Virus record (IMG/VR): IMGVR_UViG_3300025732_000296
Coordinates: 1-22,073 of that record
Length of the DNA: 22,073 bases
Source: a virus
Strand: one strand, 5' to 3'
Part shown: piece by piece, positions 14,033 through 20,621 of the stretch
Layout of the letters: the number at the start of each line of letters is the position of its first letter
How positions within the stretch are numbered: the stretch's first letter is position 1
Translations under genes and position numbers: made by a program
Notes under the pieces: generated by a model
The model's input: the letters and a program-made list of their open reading frames with translations, nothing else
The model's database searches: none
Told to the model about the DNA's origin: nothing

Positions 14033-14827
14033 ATGTTCGATCTCGACAAGGTCCGCTCCCTCTCCCAGGCCTACAAGGATGCCGGTCTCGGTAACACCTG
14101 GCCTGGCGGCTTCCTCAACTCTCTTGCGACGGAGGGCAAGCCCCCACGTGGCAACGGAGTCAACATCCTCAATGACCTCCTCGCGAAGGGTGAGCCCAAC
14201 ACCTGGCCCTCCTGGCAGAAGGCGAAGGACTACCTCATCGCTGCCGAAAGTTGCATTCGCAAGGATGAGGCTGACACCCTCAAGAGCTTTGCAGCGCAGG
14301 TCTTTCAGGGAAGGGAGCTCACCGACCGCCAGAAGGCATACGCCGAGCGCATCATGGCAGGCGCCCAGCGGCCTATCAACTCGGTGGCAGTGGACGATGA
14401 GCTCAAGGCTCTCGCCAATGGCCTCTACCGCCGCAAGGTCAACATGTCCCAGTACTACTGGGGCAACAAGCCTGCGACCTCCAATCGCATCGATCGAATC
14501 ATCAACAAGGTCAACCAGCAGAATGAGGTCGAGGTAGAGGACGTGGAGTTCCTGAAGTCCCAGTTCAAGAATGTGGTTGCCCTCTGGGACTCCATTCCTG
14601 AGAAGGTCGGTTCACTCAGTCAGATCCGACCCTGGCATTTGGACGCCCGAGGCTACAAGAACAGTGAAGATCCGACTACCACCGACGTCCTCGTCCTCGG
14701 GAATCGATCCTTCTCCAGTCACGGGATGGTCATGGTCGACATCCTCTTCGAGGGTACAGTGATCTCTGTTGGTGCCGAGAAGCTCATCTTTCCCAAGGTC
14801 AGGAAGTCTCGCAAGAAGTCGGTGTAA
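14033..14827 (+). CDS. hypothetical protein, probably highly expressed
   Basis: A 264-residue protein starting at ATG 14033 behind AAGGAAGGA; an in-frame ATG at 14009 overlaps the -10 of the promoter and is rejected. The N-terminal half contains Trp/Gly/Asn-rich loops ('GNTWPGGFLNSLA', 'NTWPSWQKAKDYL') and 'DRQKAYAERIMAGAQ'; the C-terminal half ends in a beta-rich part ('VMVDILFEGTVISVGA') and a basic tail. The codon choice is strongly biased to C/G endings at first, as in the ligase gene. No family recognised; a consensus promoter and strong ribosome site suggest abundant early product. Confidence 0.75.
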   Translation: MFDLDKVRSLSQAYKDAGLGNTWPGGFLNSLATEGKPPRGNGVNILNDLLAKGEPNTWPSWQKAKDYLIAAESCIRKDEADTLKSFAAQVFQGRELTDRQKAYAERIMAGAQRPINSVAVDDELKALANGLYRRKVNMSQYYWGNKPATSNRIDRIINKVNQQNEVEVEDVEFLKSQFKNVVALWDSIPEKVGSLSQIRPWHLDARGYKNSEDPTTTDVLVLGNRSFSSHGMVMVDILFEGTVISVGAEKLIFPKVRKSRKKSV

Positions 14828-14865
14828 AGTCACCAAATTGTTGTACCATTCTAACTGGAGTTCAA

Positions 14866-15069
14866 ATGAAGGTTCCAATCCGCGTTGAGAGTGTCGAGGA
14901 GCTGCCTGATGGTTCAGTGAAGCTGAACATTGAGTACGATGACGAGACGAAGGCTCTTCTCATGAAGGCATGGGGACTCACTGAGTGGGACGAGGAAGTT
15001 GCACAACGTGAGTTCATCAAGGCAATCCGTGAGGGTCTCAAGGAGAAGTCGAATGCCCAGGAAGGCTAG
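14866..15069 (+). CDS. small acidic protein
   Basis: A 67-residue protein starting at ATG 14866 with TGGAG upstream. A short beta-hairpin ('PIRVESVEELPDGSVKLNI') is followed by an amphipathic helix 'FIKAIREGLKEK'. It is unrecognised but such small 'IxVExxEELPDGSA' proteins are common in marine phages. It overlaps the next gene by 17 bases. A TGTTGTACCAT just upstream of the gene recalls the -10 region of the 6771 promoter without its -35. Confidence 0.65.
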   Translation: MKVPIRVESVEELPDGSVKLNIEYDDETKALLMKAWGLTEWDEEVAQREFIKAIREGLKEKSNAQEG

Positions 15070-15568
15070 CCTCAAGAAGAAGGAGACCGTTGAGGTCATC
15101 GATGCGCCTTCCGAGGCTGCAACCGAGCCTGTGCAGTTTGTCACAATTCAAGAGCTCATGCAGCAGAGTGGCATGGCATTTGCACTAAGTGAGGATGTTG
15201 AGAGTCCTGGGCTTGAACCTGAGGTCGATGAGTCTCCTACGTGGACTGTGAAGATCGACGGGCTCCAGGAGATGGAGGCAGGTGGAACCAAGTTCTCTGT
15301 CTTCACGCCAGGAGAGGCATCATCCGGCCAGATGGTGATTGAGTTCTTGACAAAGTCTGGTGTCAATAAGGGACTGTTCGCTTGGATGACCAAGCCATCC
15401 GAACGCCAGGTCCAGATGTCAGTCAGCGATCACGATGGCAATGCCATTGAGACGTGGCGGATGAAGGGTGTCCCTGTCGCACTGGCAGTTGATGAGCTTG
15501 ACCGTGAATCAAAGGACCCATGGTACACAACCCTTCAACTTGCAGTGCGTGAGATCCAGATCACCTGA
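15053..15568 (+). CDS. hypothetical protein, acidic N-terminus and beta-rich domain
   Basis: A 171-residue protein starting at ATG 15053, behind AAGGAG near 15040; a longer reading from 14999 lies within the previous gene. A basic start 'PRKASLKKKETVEV' is followed by an acidic linker to about residue 60, then a beta-rich domain to the end: 'WTVKIDGLQEM', 'SGQMVIEFLTKSG', 'QVQMSVSDHDGNAIETWRM', 'TLQLAVREIQIT'. The domain's strand order recalls tail-tube-like folds, but I would not assign that. Its 3' end overlaps the convergent gene at 15561 by eight bases. Confidence 0.65.
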   Translation: MPRKASLKKKETVEVIDAPSEAATEPVQFVTIQELMQQSGMAFALSEDVESPGLEPEVDESPTWTVKIDGLQEMEAGGTKFSVFTPGEASSGQMVIEFLTKSGVNKGLFAWMTKPSERQVQMSVSDHDGNAIETWRMKGVPVALAVDELDRESKDPWYTTLQLAVREIQIT

Positions 15569-16370
15569 GCGTGAGCCTGACTATCCTACGCAGGGCCTCT
15601 CTGAGGCCCGTTGCACTTTTAAGAGCGGCAATCGCCTTGGCAGCCTCCACGGCAGTGTGCGGGTCCTGGAGGTACCTTGCGATGTACTCCTCGAATCCCG
15701 AGAGTCTTCCTGAGACATCCTGCACACCTGCCAATATGGATACTAAGTCCTCGAAAGTGGTGATCTCAGAGGGATTCGCAGGGATACCGAGGGTGGAAAC
15801 GATGACATTCGCGTCCTCAGTTCTTGGTACGGTAACCACACCGTCCTCGGTCACCTGGATGCCACCAGGATAGGAGATGGTGATCTTCGTGCCGGGTCTC
15901 TGTTCAGACCGGATCTTCGCGAGGTAGGCAAGGAGAAGGTTGCGGTAGACACCCTTCACCCCGGACCCTGTCCCCGACATCAGCCAGCCGGTCTTCTCGG
16001 GGTCACCGGAAAGCATGAGGTCGACCTGAACGAACCTGTCCTGTGATCCCATGATTGGAATCATGAGAGCAATGTTCTGACCGACGAGCTTTGCCTTATC
16101 AGGACCGATGATTCCCTGGATGTTTCTCAGGAGACCGTCCTTGATCGCCTTGAGGGCCTTTGGGTCGTCCATCGGGACTGGTCCTACGGCGATGTCGAGG
16201 TCACCGGACATCTCTTTCTTGCCGGTGGAACCGAGTGGCACGAATGCATCAATTCCGACGGGCTTCAGGATCTCGTGAAGGAGGGCATACAGGGTCGGCC
16301 CGACCTCGTCCTTCCTGATTCCTGTCGTAAGTGGGGCGCCGTCTGGTCCCTTGAATGCCTCTCCTCCCAT
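15561..16370 (-). CDS. nucleotidyltransferase (Pol-beta superfamily)
   Basis: A 269-residue protein whose ATG 16370 shares a base with the preceding stop (TAATG). The superfamily signature is clear: 'PLGSTGKKEMSGDLDIAVG' with G47-S48 and metal-binding Asp57 and Asp59, and a third acidic residue Asp117 in 'FVQVDLML'. Such enzymes move a nucleotide onto RNA, protein or small molecules; the substrate is not evident. The C-terminus 'TGLREALRRIVRLTLR' has the LRxxIRxxL tag form. It is last in a four-gene operon with a ligase-like and a cytidylyltransferase-like gene. Confidence 0.8.
   Translation of the reverse strand: MGGEAFKGPDGAPLTTGIRKDEVGPTLYALLHEILKPVGIDAFVPLGSTGKKEMSGDLDIAVGPVPMDDPKALKAIKDGLLRNIQGIIGPDKAKLVGQNIALMIPIMGSQDRFVQVDLMLSGDPEKTGWLMSGTGSGVKGVYRNLLLAYLAKIRSEQRPGTKITISYPGGIQVTEDGVVTVPRTEDANVIVSTLGIPANPSEITTFEDLVSILAGVQDVSGRLSGFEEYIARYLQDPHTAVEAAKAIAALKSATGLREALRRIVRLTLR
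15593..15609 (+). terminator. hairpin at convergent gene ends
   Basis: GGGCCTC (15593-15599) and GAGGCCC (15603-15609) form a 7-bp perfect stem with a 3-base loop, followed on the plus strand by TTGCACTTTT. It lies 25 bases after the plus-strand gene ends, within the last codons of the minus-strand gene. It could terminate plus-strand transcripts. Confidence 0.45.
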
Positions 16371-16588
16371 TACCTGTACTCCTCAACGAACCCCATCATC
16401 TCGTTCTGAAGCTCGATTAGCGCCTGTTCGTGGTCGCTCTGGTTGGCCATCTCAGAGTAGAACTCATGCATTGCATTGTGCAGGTTCTCCTGTGCTGACA
16501 TCAGCGACTCGTTGACTCTCTTGCCTCTCTTGAACTTCTTGGCCTCGTCTGCGATGATGCGACGGAGGTGTGACTCTGTGATTCTCAT
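16370..16588 (-). CDS. small helical protein with N-terminal tag
   Basis: A 72-residue protein; ATG 16588 shares a base with the preceding stop and its own stop overlaps the next start, so translation is coupled on both sides. It begins 'RITESHLRRIIADEAKKF', the tag form, followed by 'RVNESLMSAQENLHNAMHEF' and a long acidic helix. Nothing catalytic is visible. It may be an adaptor for the neighbouring enzymes or a packaged peptide. Confidence 0.68.
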   Translation of the reverse strand: MRITESHLRRIIADEAKKFKRGKRVNESLMSAQENLHNAMHEFYSEMANQSDHEQALIELQNEMMGFVEEYR

Positions 16589-17865
16589 TATCCAATCCTT
16601 CCGAATGGTAAGTATCTCTTTCGAGACTCATTCTGCGATATCCTCGCTGGGGTCTTACCGTAGGCGAAGAATCCGCGGAGCTTGTTGATGGGAGTGAAGA
16701 GTCCGGTGAGCTTCCGGGTCTTTCCCTTCCACCGGAAGACGATTCCCTCAACCGCCTTCTCGAATGCCGCCTCGTCACCGATCCTCTCGAGTGCAACCCT
16801 GATGGACTCGGTCTGGGATGGGTCGGCGATGAGCCTTCCACCCCTCACTGCGTCTCGGGTCTGCCGGACGAAGGATCGAAGTGCGTCACCTGACTCGGTG
16901 CGGTTGGAGGAGAGGACGAACTCCAGGTTGCGGAAGACCTGGACGGCGAGCTTCTGGAGGATCCTCTCGATGGGGATGATGGCCTCGTCTACGTATGGGC
17001 CGGACTCCATTCCCTGGACCTTCTCCCAGACGCCAGGGCCCACTGCCTTCGCATCCTTCGCGGAGAACGCCGCCTTCTCACCGCGGCCGAGTCGAATTGC
17101 GACCCTTGCGGCGACATCCGGACTCATCCCATCGGATTCCAGACGGGTCTTCACGAGTCCCACGATGAGGTCACCCATGGTGGAGGAATCTCCCACACCG
17201 GCCTCTGCCATGAGGGCATCTAGCTCAGATTCGAGAGAGGATGCGACCTGGTCGGAGTTGAGGACCTTCTGCAGCTTAAGAATGGGAACCTCACCCATCG
17301 GGACTGCAACGTCAAGGGAGGAAGCCGAGCCCAGGAACTGCCGATAGGCCTCCTGGTCCACCTGACCGCCGAGTGCCGGATCCATCGGGTAGGCCCTCAC
17401 GAATCGGATGGTAGGCCTGTCATAGACGATGGTGTTGGGGTTCTCTGGGAGCATCATGAGTGACTCCACCACCACACCACCGTCCCTGAAGAGCCGGGAG
17501 GTGAGACCCGGATCCACGTCTGCCGCTGCCTGGAGGGAGGCGTACGCCCTCTTGAACGCGTCCCTCACCTGTGGGCGGTCGGCGTACTGTGCCTCGTAGT
17601 CGGCGATCTTCTTGCCACCGCGCTGGACGGATGCCCAGGAGGCTCCCTTGGAGAACGTCTCCACCTCTCCGTTCCTCACGGTGAATGTGAGGTTCTGCCC
17701 GTCCATCTTCTCCTCGACATCCTCCACCTGGGCATCGAGGAGTGCCCTGATGGCCTCCTTGAACTCCGAGAGGGGCATGTCGAGGTCCTCGTAGAAGTTG
17801 AGGATGTGGGCCTCGGGACCGTTCTCCAGCATGAGCATCTCACGGATAAGCTGTCTGATCATCAT
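16588..17865 (-). CDS. ligase-like covalent nucleotidyltransferase
   Basis: A 425-residue protein starting at ATG 17865 and overlapping the upstream stop by four bases. It opens with the tag 'IRQLIREMLMLENG'. Motif I of the DNA/RNA ligase and capping-enzyme superfamily is seen as 'EEKMDGQNLTF' with Lys53, followed by 'RNGEVETFSKG'. Near the end 'EGIVFRWKGKTRKLTGLF' (Glu373, Lys385) matches motifs IV and V. Related phage proteins have an unresolved role, and DUF6267-type proteins share the KxDG box. It probably forms a Lys-NMP intermediate; the substrate is unknown. No OB domain follows, and a basic tail ends the protein. Confidence 0.72.
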   Translation of the reverse strand: MMIRQLIREMLMLENGPEAHILNFYEDLDMPLSEFKEAIRALLDAQVEDVEEKMDGQNLTFTVRNGEVETFSKGASWASVQRGGKKIADYEAQYADRPQVRDAFKRAYASLQAAADVDPGLTSRLFRDGGVVVESLMMLPENPNTIVYDRPTIRFVRAYPMDPALGGQVDQEAYRQFLGSASSLDVAVPMGEVPILKLQKVLNSDQVASSLESELDALMAEAGVGDSSTMGDLIVGLVKTRLESDGMSPDVAARVAIRLGRGEKAAFSAKDAKAVGPGVWEKVQGMESGPYVDEAIIPIERILQKLAVQVFRNLEFVLSSNRTESGDALRSFVRQTRDAVRGGRLIADPSQTESIRVALERIGDEAAFEKAVEGIVFRWKGKTRKLTGLFTPINKLRGFFAYGKTPARISQNESRKRYLPFGRIG

Positions 17866-18596
17866 CCCACCAGTATCATGGTTCTGATTGTCTTGCGAAG
17901 GGTGGACTCACAGAGCCCCCTGTAGAGGATGTCTATCACCGCCGCCTTCTCCTCAGGGCTGTAGATGGGTGGGAGGAAGCGAGTGATCGCCTCTGGGTTG
18001 CGGGATGCGATGGAAGCCCGAACCTCGGAGCCTCGGACAAGGTTTCTTGCCCTCACCTCTTCTCGACTGCAACCCGGGTGGAAGGACTGGACTGCGTTGA
18101 TGATTCTCGCATCATCGCCATCCGCCATACCCGTGTCGAAATGGAGGGTCCCGTCCTGTAGAGTCGTGCCATAGTACCTCGGTCCCTTCACAGGGTCATC
18201 GGCATAAGCCAGATACTCTCCCACCGTCTCCTGGTCACCGTAGAGAGTCACCTCGTCGATGCTGTTCACGTCGATTCCATAGTCGGAGTAGCGAAAGAAC
18301 CTGGGAGCGTCGAGAACTCCCGCAAACGTCTGTATGGCTTCGAAAGCCATCACAATGGGTGTCGGCCTCGCCTTGATGACATTGACGTTAGGCATCTCCC
18401 TCTCGATGGCACCCTTTGCGATCTCGAAGACCTGTTCTGCCATCTCCTTCGTGTAGAGGTAGTCTGAGCCCTTCTTTCTCTCGGCGATGCCGTAGAAGAG
18501 GAGGACCTCATCGTTCTCTGCCGAGGCTAGTGCGAGCTTTGAGAAGTGACCTGATGTGAACGGCTTGAATCCGCCGCCGAAGATTCCAATACGCAT
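17862..18596 (-). CDS. cytidylyltransferase / nicotinamide-nucleotide adenylyltransferase-like enzyme
   Basis: A 244-residue protein starting at ATG 18596 with TTAAGG upstream. The N-terminus 'RIGIFGGGFKPFTSGHF' is the nucleotide-binding loop of the HxGH nucleotidylyltransferase family, with TSGH in place of HxGH. A Rossmann fold continues through 'NDEVLLFYG' and 'NVNVIKARPTPIV'; 'GSEVRASIASR' near residue 193 fits the second nucleotide-binding motif. Such phage enzymes often serve NAD salvage or sugar-nucleotide synthesis, which cannot be told apart here. The C-terminus 'CESTLRKTIRTMILVG' is a tag-like helix. It heads the operon that runs down to 15561. Confidence 0.8.
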   Translation of the reverse strand: MRIGIFGGGFKPFTSGHFSKLALASAENDEVLLFYGIAERKKGSDYLYTKEMAEQVFEIAKGAIEREMPNVNVIKARPTPIVMAFEAIQTFAGVLDAPRFFRYSDYGIDVNSIDEVTLYGDQETVGEYLAYADDPVKGPRYYGTTLQDGTLHFDTGMADGDDARIINAVQSFHPGCSREEVRARNLVRGSEVRASIASRNPEAITRFLPPIYSPEEKAAVIDILYRGLCESTLRKTIRTMILVG

Positions 18597-18666
18597 GCCT
18601 TAAAGTATACTCAATGACGACATTGAACAATCACTTGCATCAGAATATGATGATTCAGGAGACAAA

Positions 18667-19005
18667 ATGAGCACTCGTTGCACCATTGCGTACGACCAGA
18701 ATGACTTTCATCTCTATCAGGAGTGCTTCGAGAACGACAATGTCTACCTCCAGCTCGACGGTGGTGGGTGGGCAGCGAGCCTCGACACTGCCAATGTCGA
18801 CTGGCGGGAGGACACAGGGTCTCGACCAAAGCTTGGGCTTCGGATCGATGTCACCCTCTGGCGTAAGATCGTTGAGGGCTGGTTGGTGTCGCAGTGGGCG
18901 AACGATCCCTCCCGTGATCACAAGAAGGAAGAGTGGGACCCCGAGGCTTTCAACGCCTGGATCGAGTCCATCAAGCTAAAGAAAGAGGAGAAGAACAATG
19001 AGTGA
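18667..19005 (+). CDS. hypothetical protein
   Basis: A 112-residue protein starting at ATG 18667 with CAGGAG upstream. It is acidic, with a beta-rich first half ('CTIAYDQNDFHLYQECF', 'NVYLQLDGG') and a helical second half with several Trp residues. It ends in a Lys/Glu tail. The first half recalls small proteins that respond to 'RCNIVVxDG'-type phage families, in which a similar 'xTRCxIxxxDxxFHLYxE' start is common, but function is unknown. The region 18601-18666 between the divergent genes holds AGTATACT at 18605-18612. Confidence 0.66.
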   Translation: MSTRCTIAYDQNDFHLYQECFENDNVYLQLDGGGWAASLDTANVDWREDTGSRPKLGLRIDVTLWRKIVEGWLVSQWANDPSRDHKKEEWDPEAFNAWIESIKLKKEEKNNE

Positions 19006-19333
19006 CGTTCTACCAAAGTGGCTTCATCACATCGACGAGGCCGACATCACACGCCTTCTGCAATCGGAGAAGGGAATCATCAGGCAGTTCGCGCAGTGGG
19101 TGAGTGAGCCCAATCGAGTGCAAGCTCTACAGAATGAGGTCACCCGCCTCGCACAAGAGAACCTGCGGCTCCGAACTGTGATGATGGCTGCACACCAGGA
19201 GATTGTCGAGCACTGGGAATCCCACTGCGATGATGAGGGATACGGTCCCCAGAATCTTGTCAGGAACCTGAAGGATGGGACCGGATACTATCCTGGTTAC
19301 GCTGAAGAGATCTCCAAACAGAGGGAGGACTAG
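18998..19333 (+). CDS. hypothetical coiled-coil protein
   Basis: A 111-residue protein starting at ATG 18998 and overlapping the previous gene by eight bases. Residues 45-70 ('ALQNEVTRLAQENLRLRTV') form a leucine-zipper-like coiled coil, so it is probably a dimer. The C-terminal part is rich in Gly and Tyr. No catalytic motif is visible. It is coupled to the next gene, whose GTG start shares the last base of its stop. Confidence 0.66.
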   Translation: MSDVLPKWLHHIDEADITRLLQSEKGIIRQFAQWVSEPNRVQALQNEVTRLAQENLRLRTVMMAAHQEIVEHWESHCDDEGYGPQNLVRNLKDGTGYYPGYAEEISKQRED

Positions 19334-19752
19334 TGTCGCCAGAACTCGAGAACAAACTCATCGAGAAGTACCCTGAGATTTTCACCCGAAAGAATGAGAG
19401 TGGTGAACGTGAGGTTGTCAGCTACGGTGTCTCTGTCGGAGACGGTTGGTACAACATCATTGACTGCCTCTGCTCCAGCGTGCAGAACCACCTCAACCAC
19501 CACAGGTCAAGGGGACACCTCACGCCCGCCGAATTCGAGGAGCAGGTCCAGACGAAGGCAGCGCAGGTGAAGGAGAAGTTCGGGGGACTCCGCTTCTACG
19601 TGGACAACTCTGATGAGTATGTTAGGGGAATCATCCAGATGGCAGAGGCAATGTCTGTCAGAACATGTGAGGAGTGTGGTAACCCTGGCAACCCTGTTAA
19701 GGGTGGTTGGGTGAAGACCCTCTGTGTTCCCTGTGGTGGGAACAGGAAGTGA
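19333..19752 (+). CDS. zinc-ribbon phage protein of unknown function
   Basis: A 139-residue protein starting at GTG 19333. It has the pattern of a common phage family: 'LIEKYPEIF', 'GDGWYNIIDCLCSSVQ', 'QVKEKFGGLRFYVDN', 'IIQMAEAMSVRTCEECG', ending with a zinc ribbon 'CEECGNPG' and 'TLCVPCGG' (two CxxC pairs). The length is usual. The family often lies among small early genes and its role is not established. It overlaps its neighbours on both sides. Confidence 0.75.
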   Translation: MSPELENKLIEKYPEIFTRKNESGEREVVSYGVSVGDGWYNIIDCLCSSVQNHLNHHRSRGHLTPAEFEEQVQTKAAQVKEKFGGLRFYVDNSDEYVRGIIQMAEAMSVRTCEECGNPGNPVKGGWVKTLCVPCGGNRK

Positions 19753-20018
19753 AGATCGAAGTCGGGGTCCTCGTGTCATTCTGTCCCGTAGAGACGTCAG
19801 TCGACCTCACGTTCGCTGAGGGTCTCATCTCTCGAAATCTCATGGACAGGATCATGCCTGGGAAGGGATACTTTCCCCAACAGGGTGAGGTCGGACTCAT
19901 AGTAGGCGGCCCCGAGAAGGACACGGGTGGCAGGTTCACCATGTGGGAGGTCTACGTGGGAGGACGCAACCTGTGGTTCACCGAGGACCACCTGGTGCCG
20001 AAAGATCTGAATAGTTAA
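19749..20018 (+). CDS. small SH3/KOW-like protein
   Basis: An 89-residue protein starting at GTG 19749, sharing GTGA with the previous stop; an upstream ATG at 19707 lies within the zinc-ribbon gene. It reads 'KIEVGVLVSFCPVE', 'QGEVGLIVGGPEK', 'RFTMWEVYVGGRNLWF' and ends 'EDHLVPKDL', again the strand order of the small barrels in this window, with an inserted helix. Role unknown. Confidence 0.66.
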   Translation: MKIEVGVLVSFCPVETSVDLTFAEGLISRNLMDRIMPGKGYFPQQGEVGLIVGGPEKDTGGRFTMWEVYVGGRNLWFTEDHLVPKDLNS

Positions 20019-20039
20019 CACTCCGATTGGAGAGAGATC

Positions 20040-20270
20040 ATGATTACCACAAAGCCCCTGCTCGCAAAGCCCTCTAAGCTGGGCCACAAGGGGTTCCAGT
20101 ACCCCGACTTCACAAGCACAGGCGTCCTCATTCCCAAGGAGACTCCGCTCACACAGCTTCCCTGGATTCCCAGTCTGGGTTGGACTGCATGGGCCTGGGC
20201 TGATGATCGAGGGACCCGGGTCGTGTGGCTCAAGGATGACAACAAAGTGAAAGAAGTATTGTCAACCTGA
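20040..20270 (+). CDS. small hypothetical protein
   Basis: A 76-residue protein starting at ATG 20040 behind GGAGAGAG. It is Pro- and Trp-rich, with 'DFTSTGVLIPKE' and 'GWTAWAWADDRGTRVVWLK', suggesting a small beta-barrel. Its stop lies in a short hairpin CAACC/GGTTG (20263-20279), and the promoter for the tRNA genes starts within its last codons. Confidence 0.6.
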   Translation: MITTKPLLAKPSKLGHKGFQYPDFTSTGVLIPKETPLTQLPWIPSLGWTAWAWADDRGTRVVWLKDDNKVKEVLST

Positions 20271-20287
20271 TACGGGTTGATTATATT
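20259..20287 (+). promoter_or_regulatory. sigma70-like promoter upstream of tRNA-Arg
   Basis: TTGTCA at 20259-20264 and TATATT at 20282-20287 are 17 bases apart, a good match to the bacterial consensus. The tRNA-Arg begins 41 bases after the -10. Confidence 0.62.
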
Positions 20288-20307
20288 ACTAATGTTGGTT
20301 GGAACAA
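20276..20307 (+). repeat. tRNA-leader repeat, copy 1
   Basis: About 32 bases beginning GTTGATTATATT and ending GTTGGTTGGAACAA nearly match 21953-21985, with three substitutions and one inserted A. Both copies lie 20-25 bases before a tRNA, so this is a shared tRNA promoter and leader. Confidence 0.75.
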
Positions 20308-20327
20308 AACGAATCAACCAACGAAAT

Positions 20328-20404
20328 GTCCTCGTAGCTCAGCTGGATAGAGCAATTCTTTCCTAAAGAATAGGCCGCCTGTTCGAACCAGGCCGAGGAC
20401 GCCA
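20328..20404 (+). tRNA. tRNA-Arg (anticodon CCT)
   Basis: A complete cloverleaf: acceptor GTCCTCG/CGAGGAC, D arm with GCTCAGCTGGATAGAGC, anticodon stem ATTCT/AGAAT around a loop with CCT at 20362-20364, T stem GCCTG/CAGGC with TTCGAAC, then discriminator G and an encoded CCA (20402-20404). It reads AGG codons. Confidence 0.93.
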
Positions 20405-20408
20405 TCTT

Positions 20409-20503
20409 GAACATGGACGGCGGGTGTACAGTATCCCATGCAAATGGGGAGCACAGCCGAACCGGGAAGGCAGACGCTGTACGAGCTCCGGGTCTCCATG
20501 TTC
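20409..20503 (+). ncRNA. predicted structured RNA between two tRNAs
   Basis: GAACATGGA (20409-20417) pairs perfectly with TCCATGTTC (20495-20503), a 9-bp outer stem starting four bases after tRNA-Arg ends. Inside, CCCAT/ATGGG (20435-20448) closes a GCAA tetraloop, and GAGCACAGC (20449-20457) pairs with GCTGT and GCTC (20476-20488) in a second hairpin. GTACAG (20426-20431) can instead pair with CTGTAC (20477-20482), which would form an alternative fold. It lacks the tRNA T loop. The function is unknown; possibilities are a processing element or a decayed tRNA. Confidence 0.55.
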
Positions 20504-20512
20504 TTTCAAATC

Positions 20513-20586
20513 GCGGGCATGGCATATGGGTTGTGCACCAGCCTTCCAAGCTGGATAACCGGGTTCGAATCCCGGTGCCCGCTCCA
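20513..20586 (+). tRNA. tRNA-Gly (anticodon TCC)
   Basis: A complete cloverleaf: acceptor GCGGGCA/TGCCCGC, D stem GCAT/GTGC, anticodon stem CCAGC/GCTGG with TCC at 20545-20547, T stem CCGGG/CCCGG with TTCGAAT, then T plus an encoded CCA (20584-20586). It reads GGA. Confidence 0.94.
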
Positions 20587-20593
20587 AAATAAA

Positions 20594-20614
20594 TCCAGCA
20601 TATGTACTGCTGGA
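20594..20614 (+). promoter_or_regulatory. hairpin covering a ribosome binding site
   Basis: TCCAGCA (20594-20600) and TGCTGGA (20608-20614) form a 7-bp stem with a 7-base loop. The GGAGG at 20612-20616 that serves the ATG at 20622 is partly inside the stem, so the hairpin could limit translation. It begins eight bases after tRNA-Gly. Confidence 0.5.
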
Positions 20615-20621
20615 GGTTGAT

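Noticed and set aside
16682-17347. 221-residue plus-strand frame
   Set aside because: It is antisense to the ligase-like gene, has low-complexity Ser/Pro/Arg composition and no ribosome site.
20409-20503. A complete class II tRNA or an HDV-like ribozyme
   Set aside because: No T loop or CCA-bearing acceptor could be found, and the nested double-pseudoknot order of HDV-type ribozymes could not be laid out; kept only as an unclassified structured RNA.
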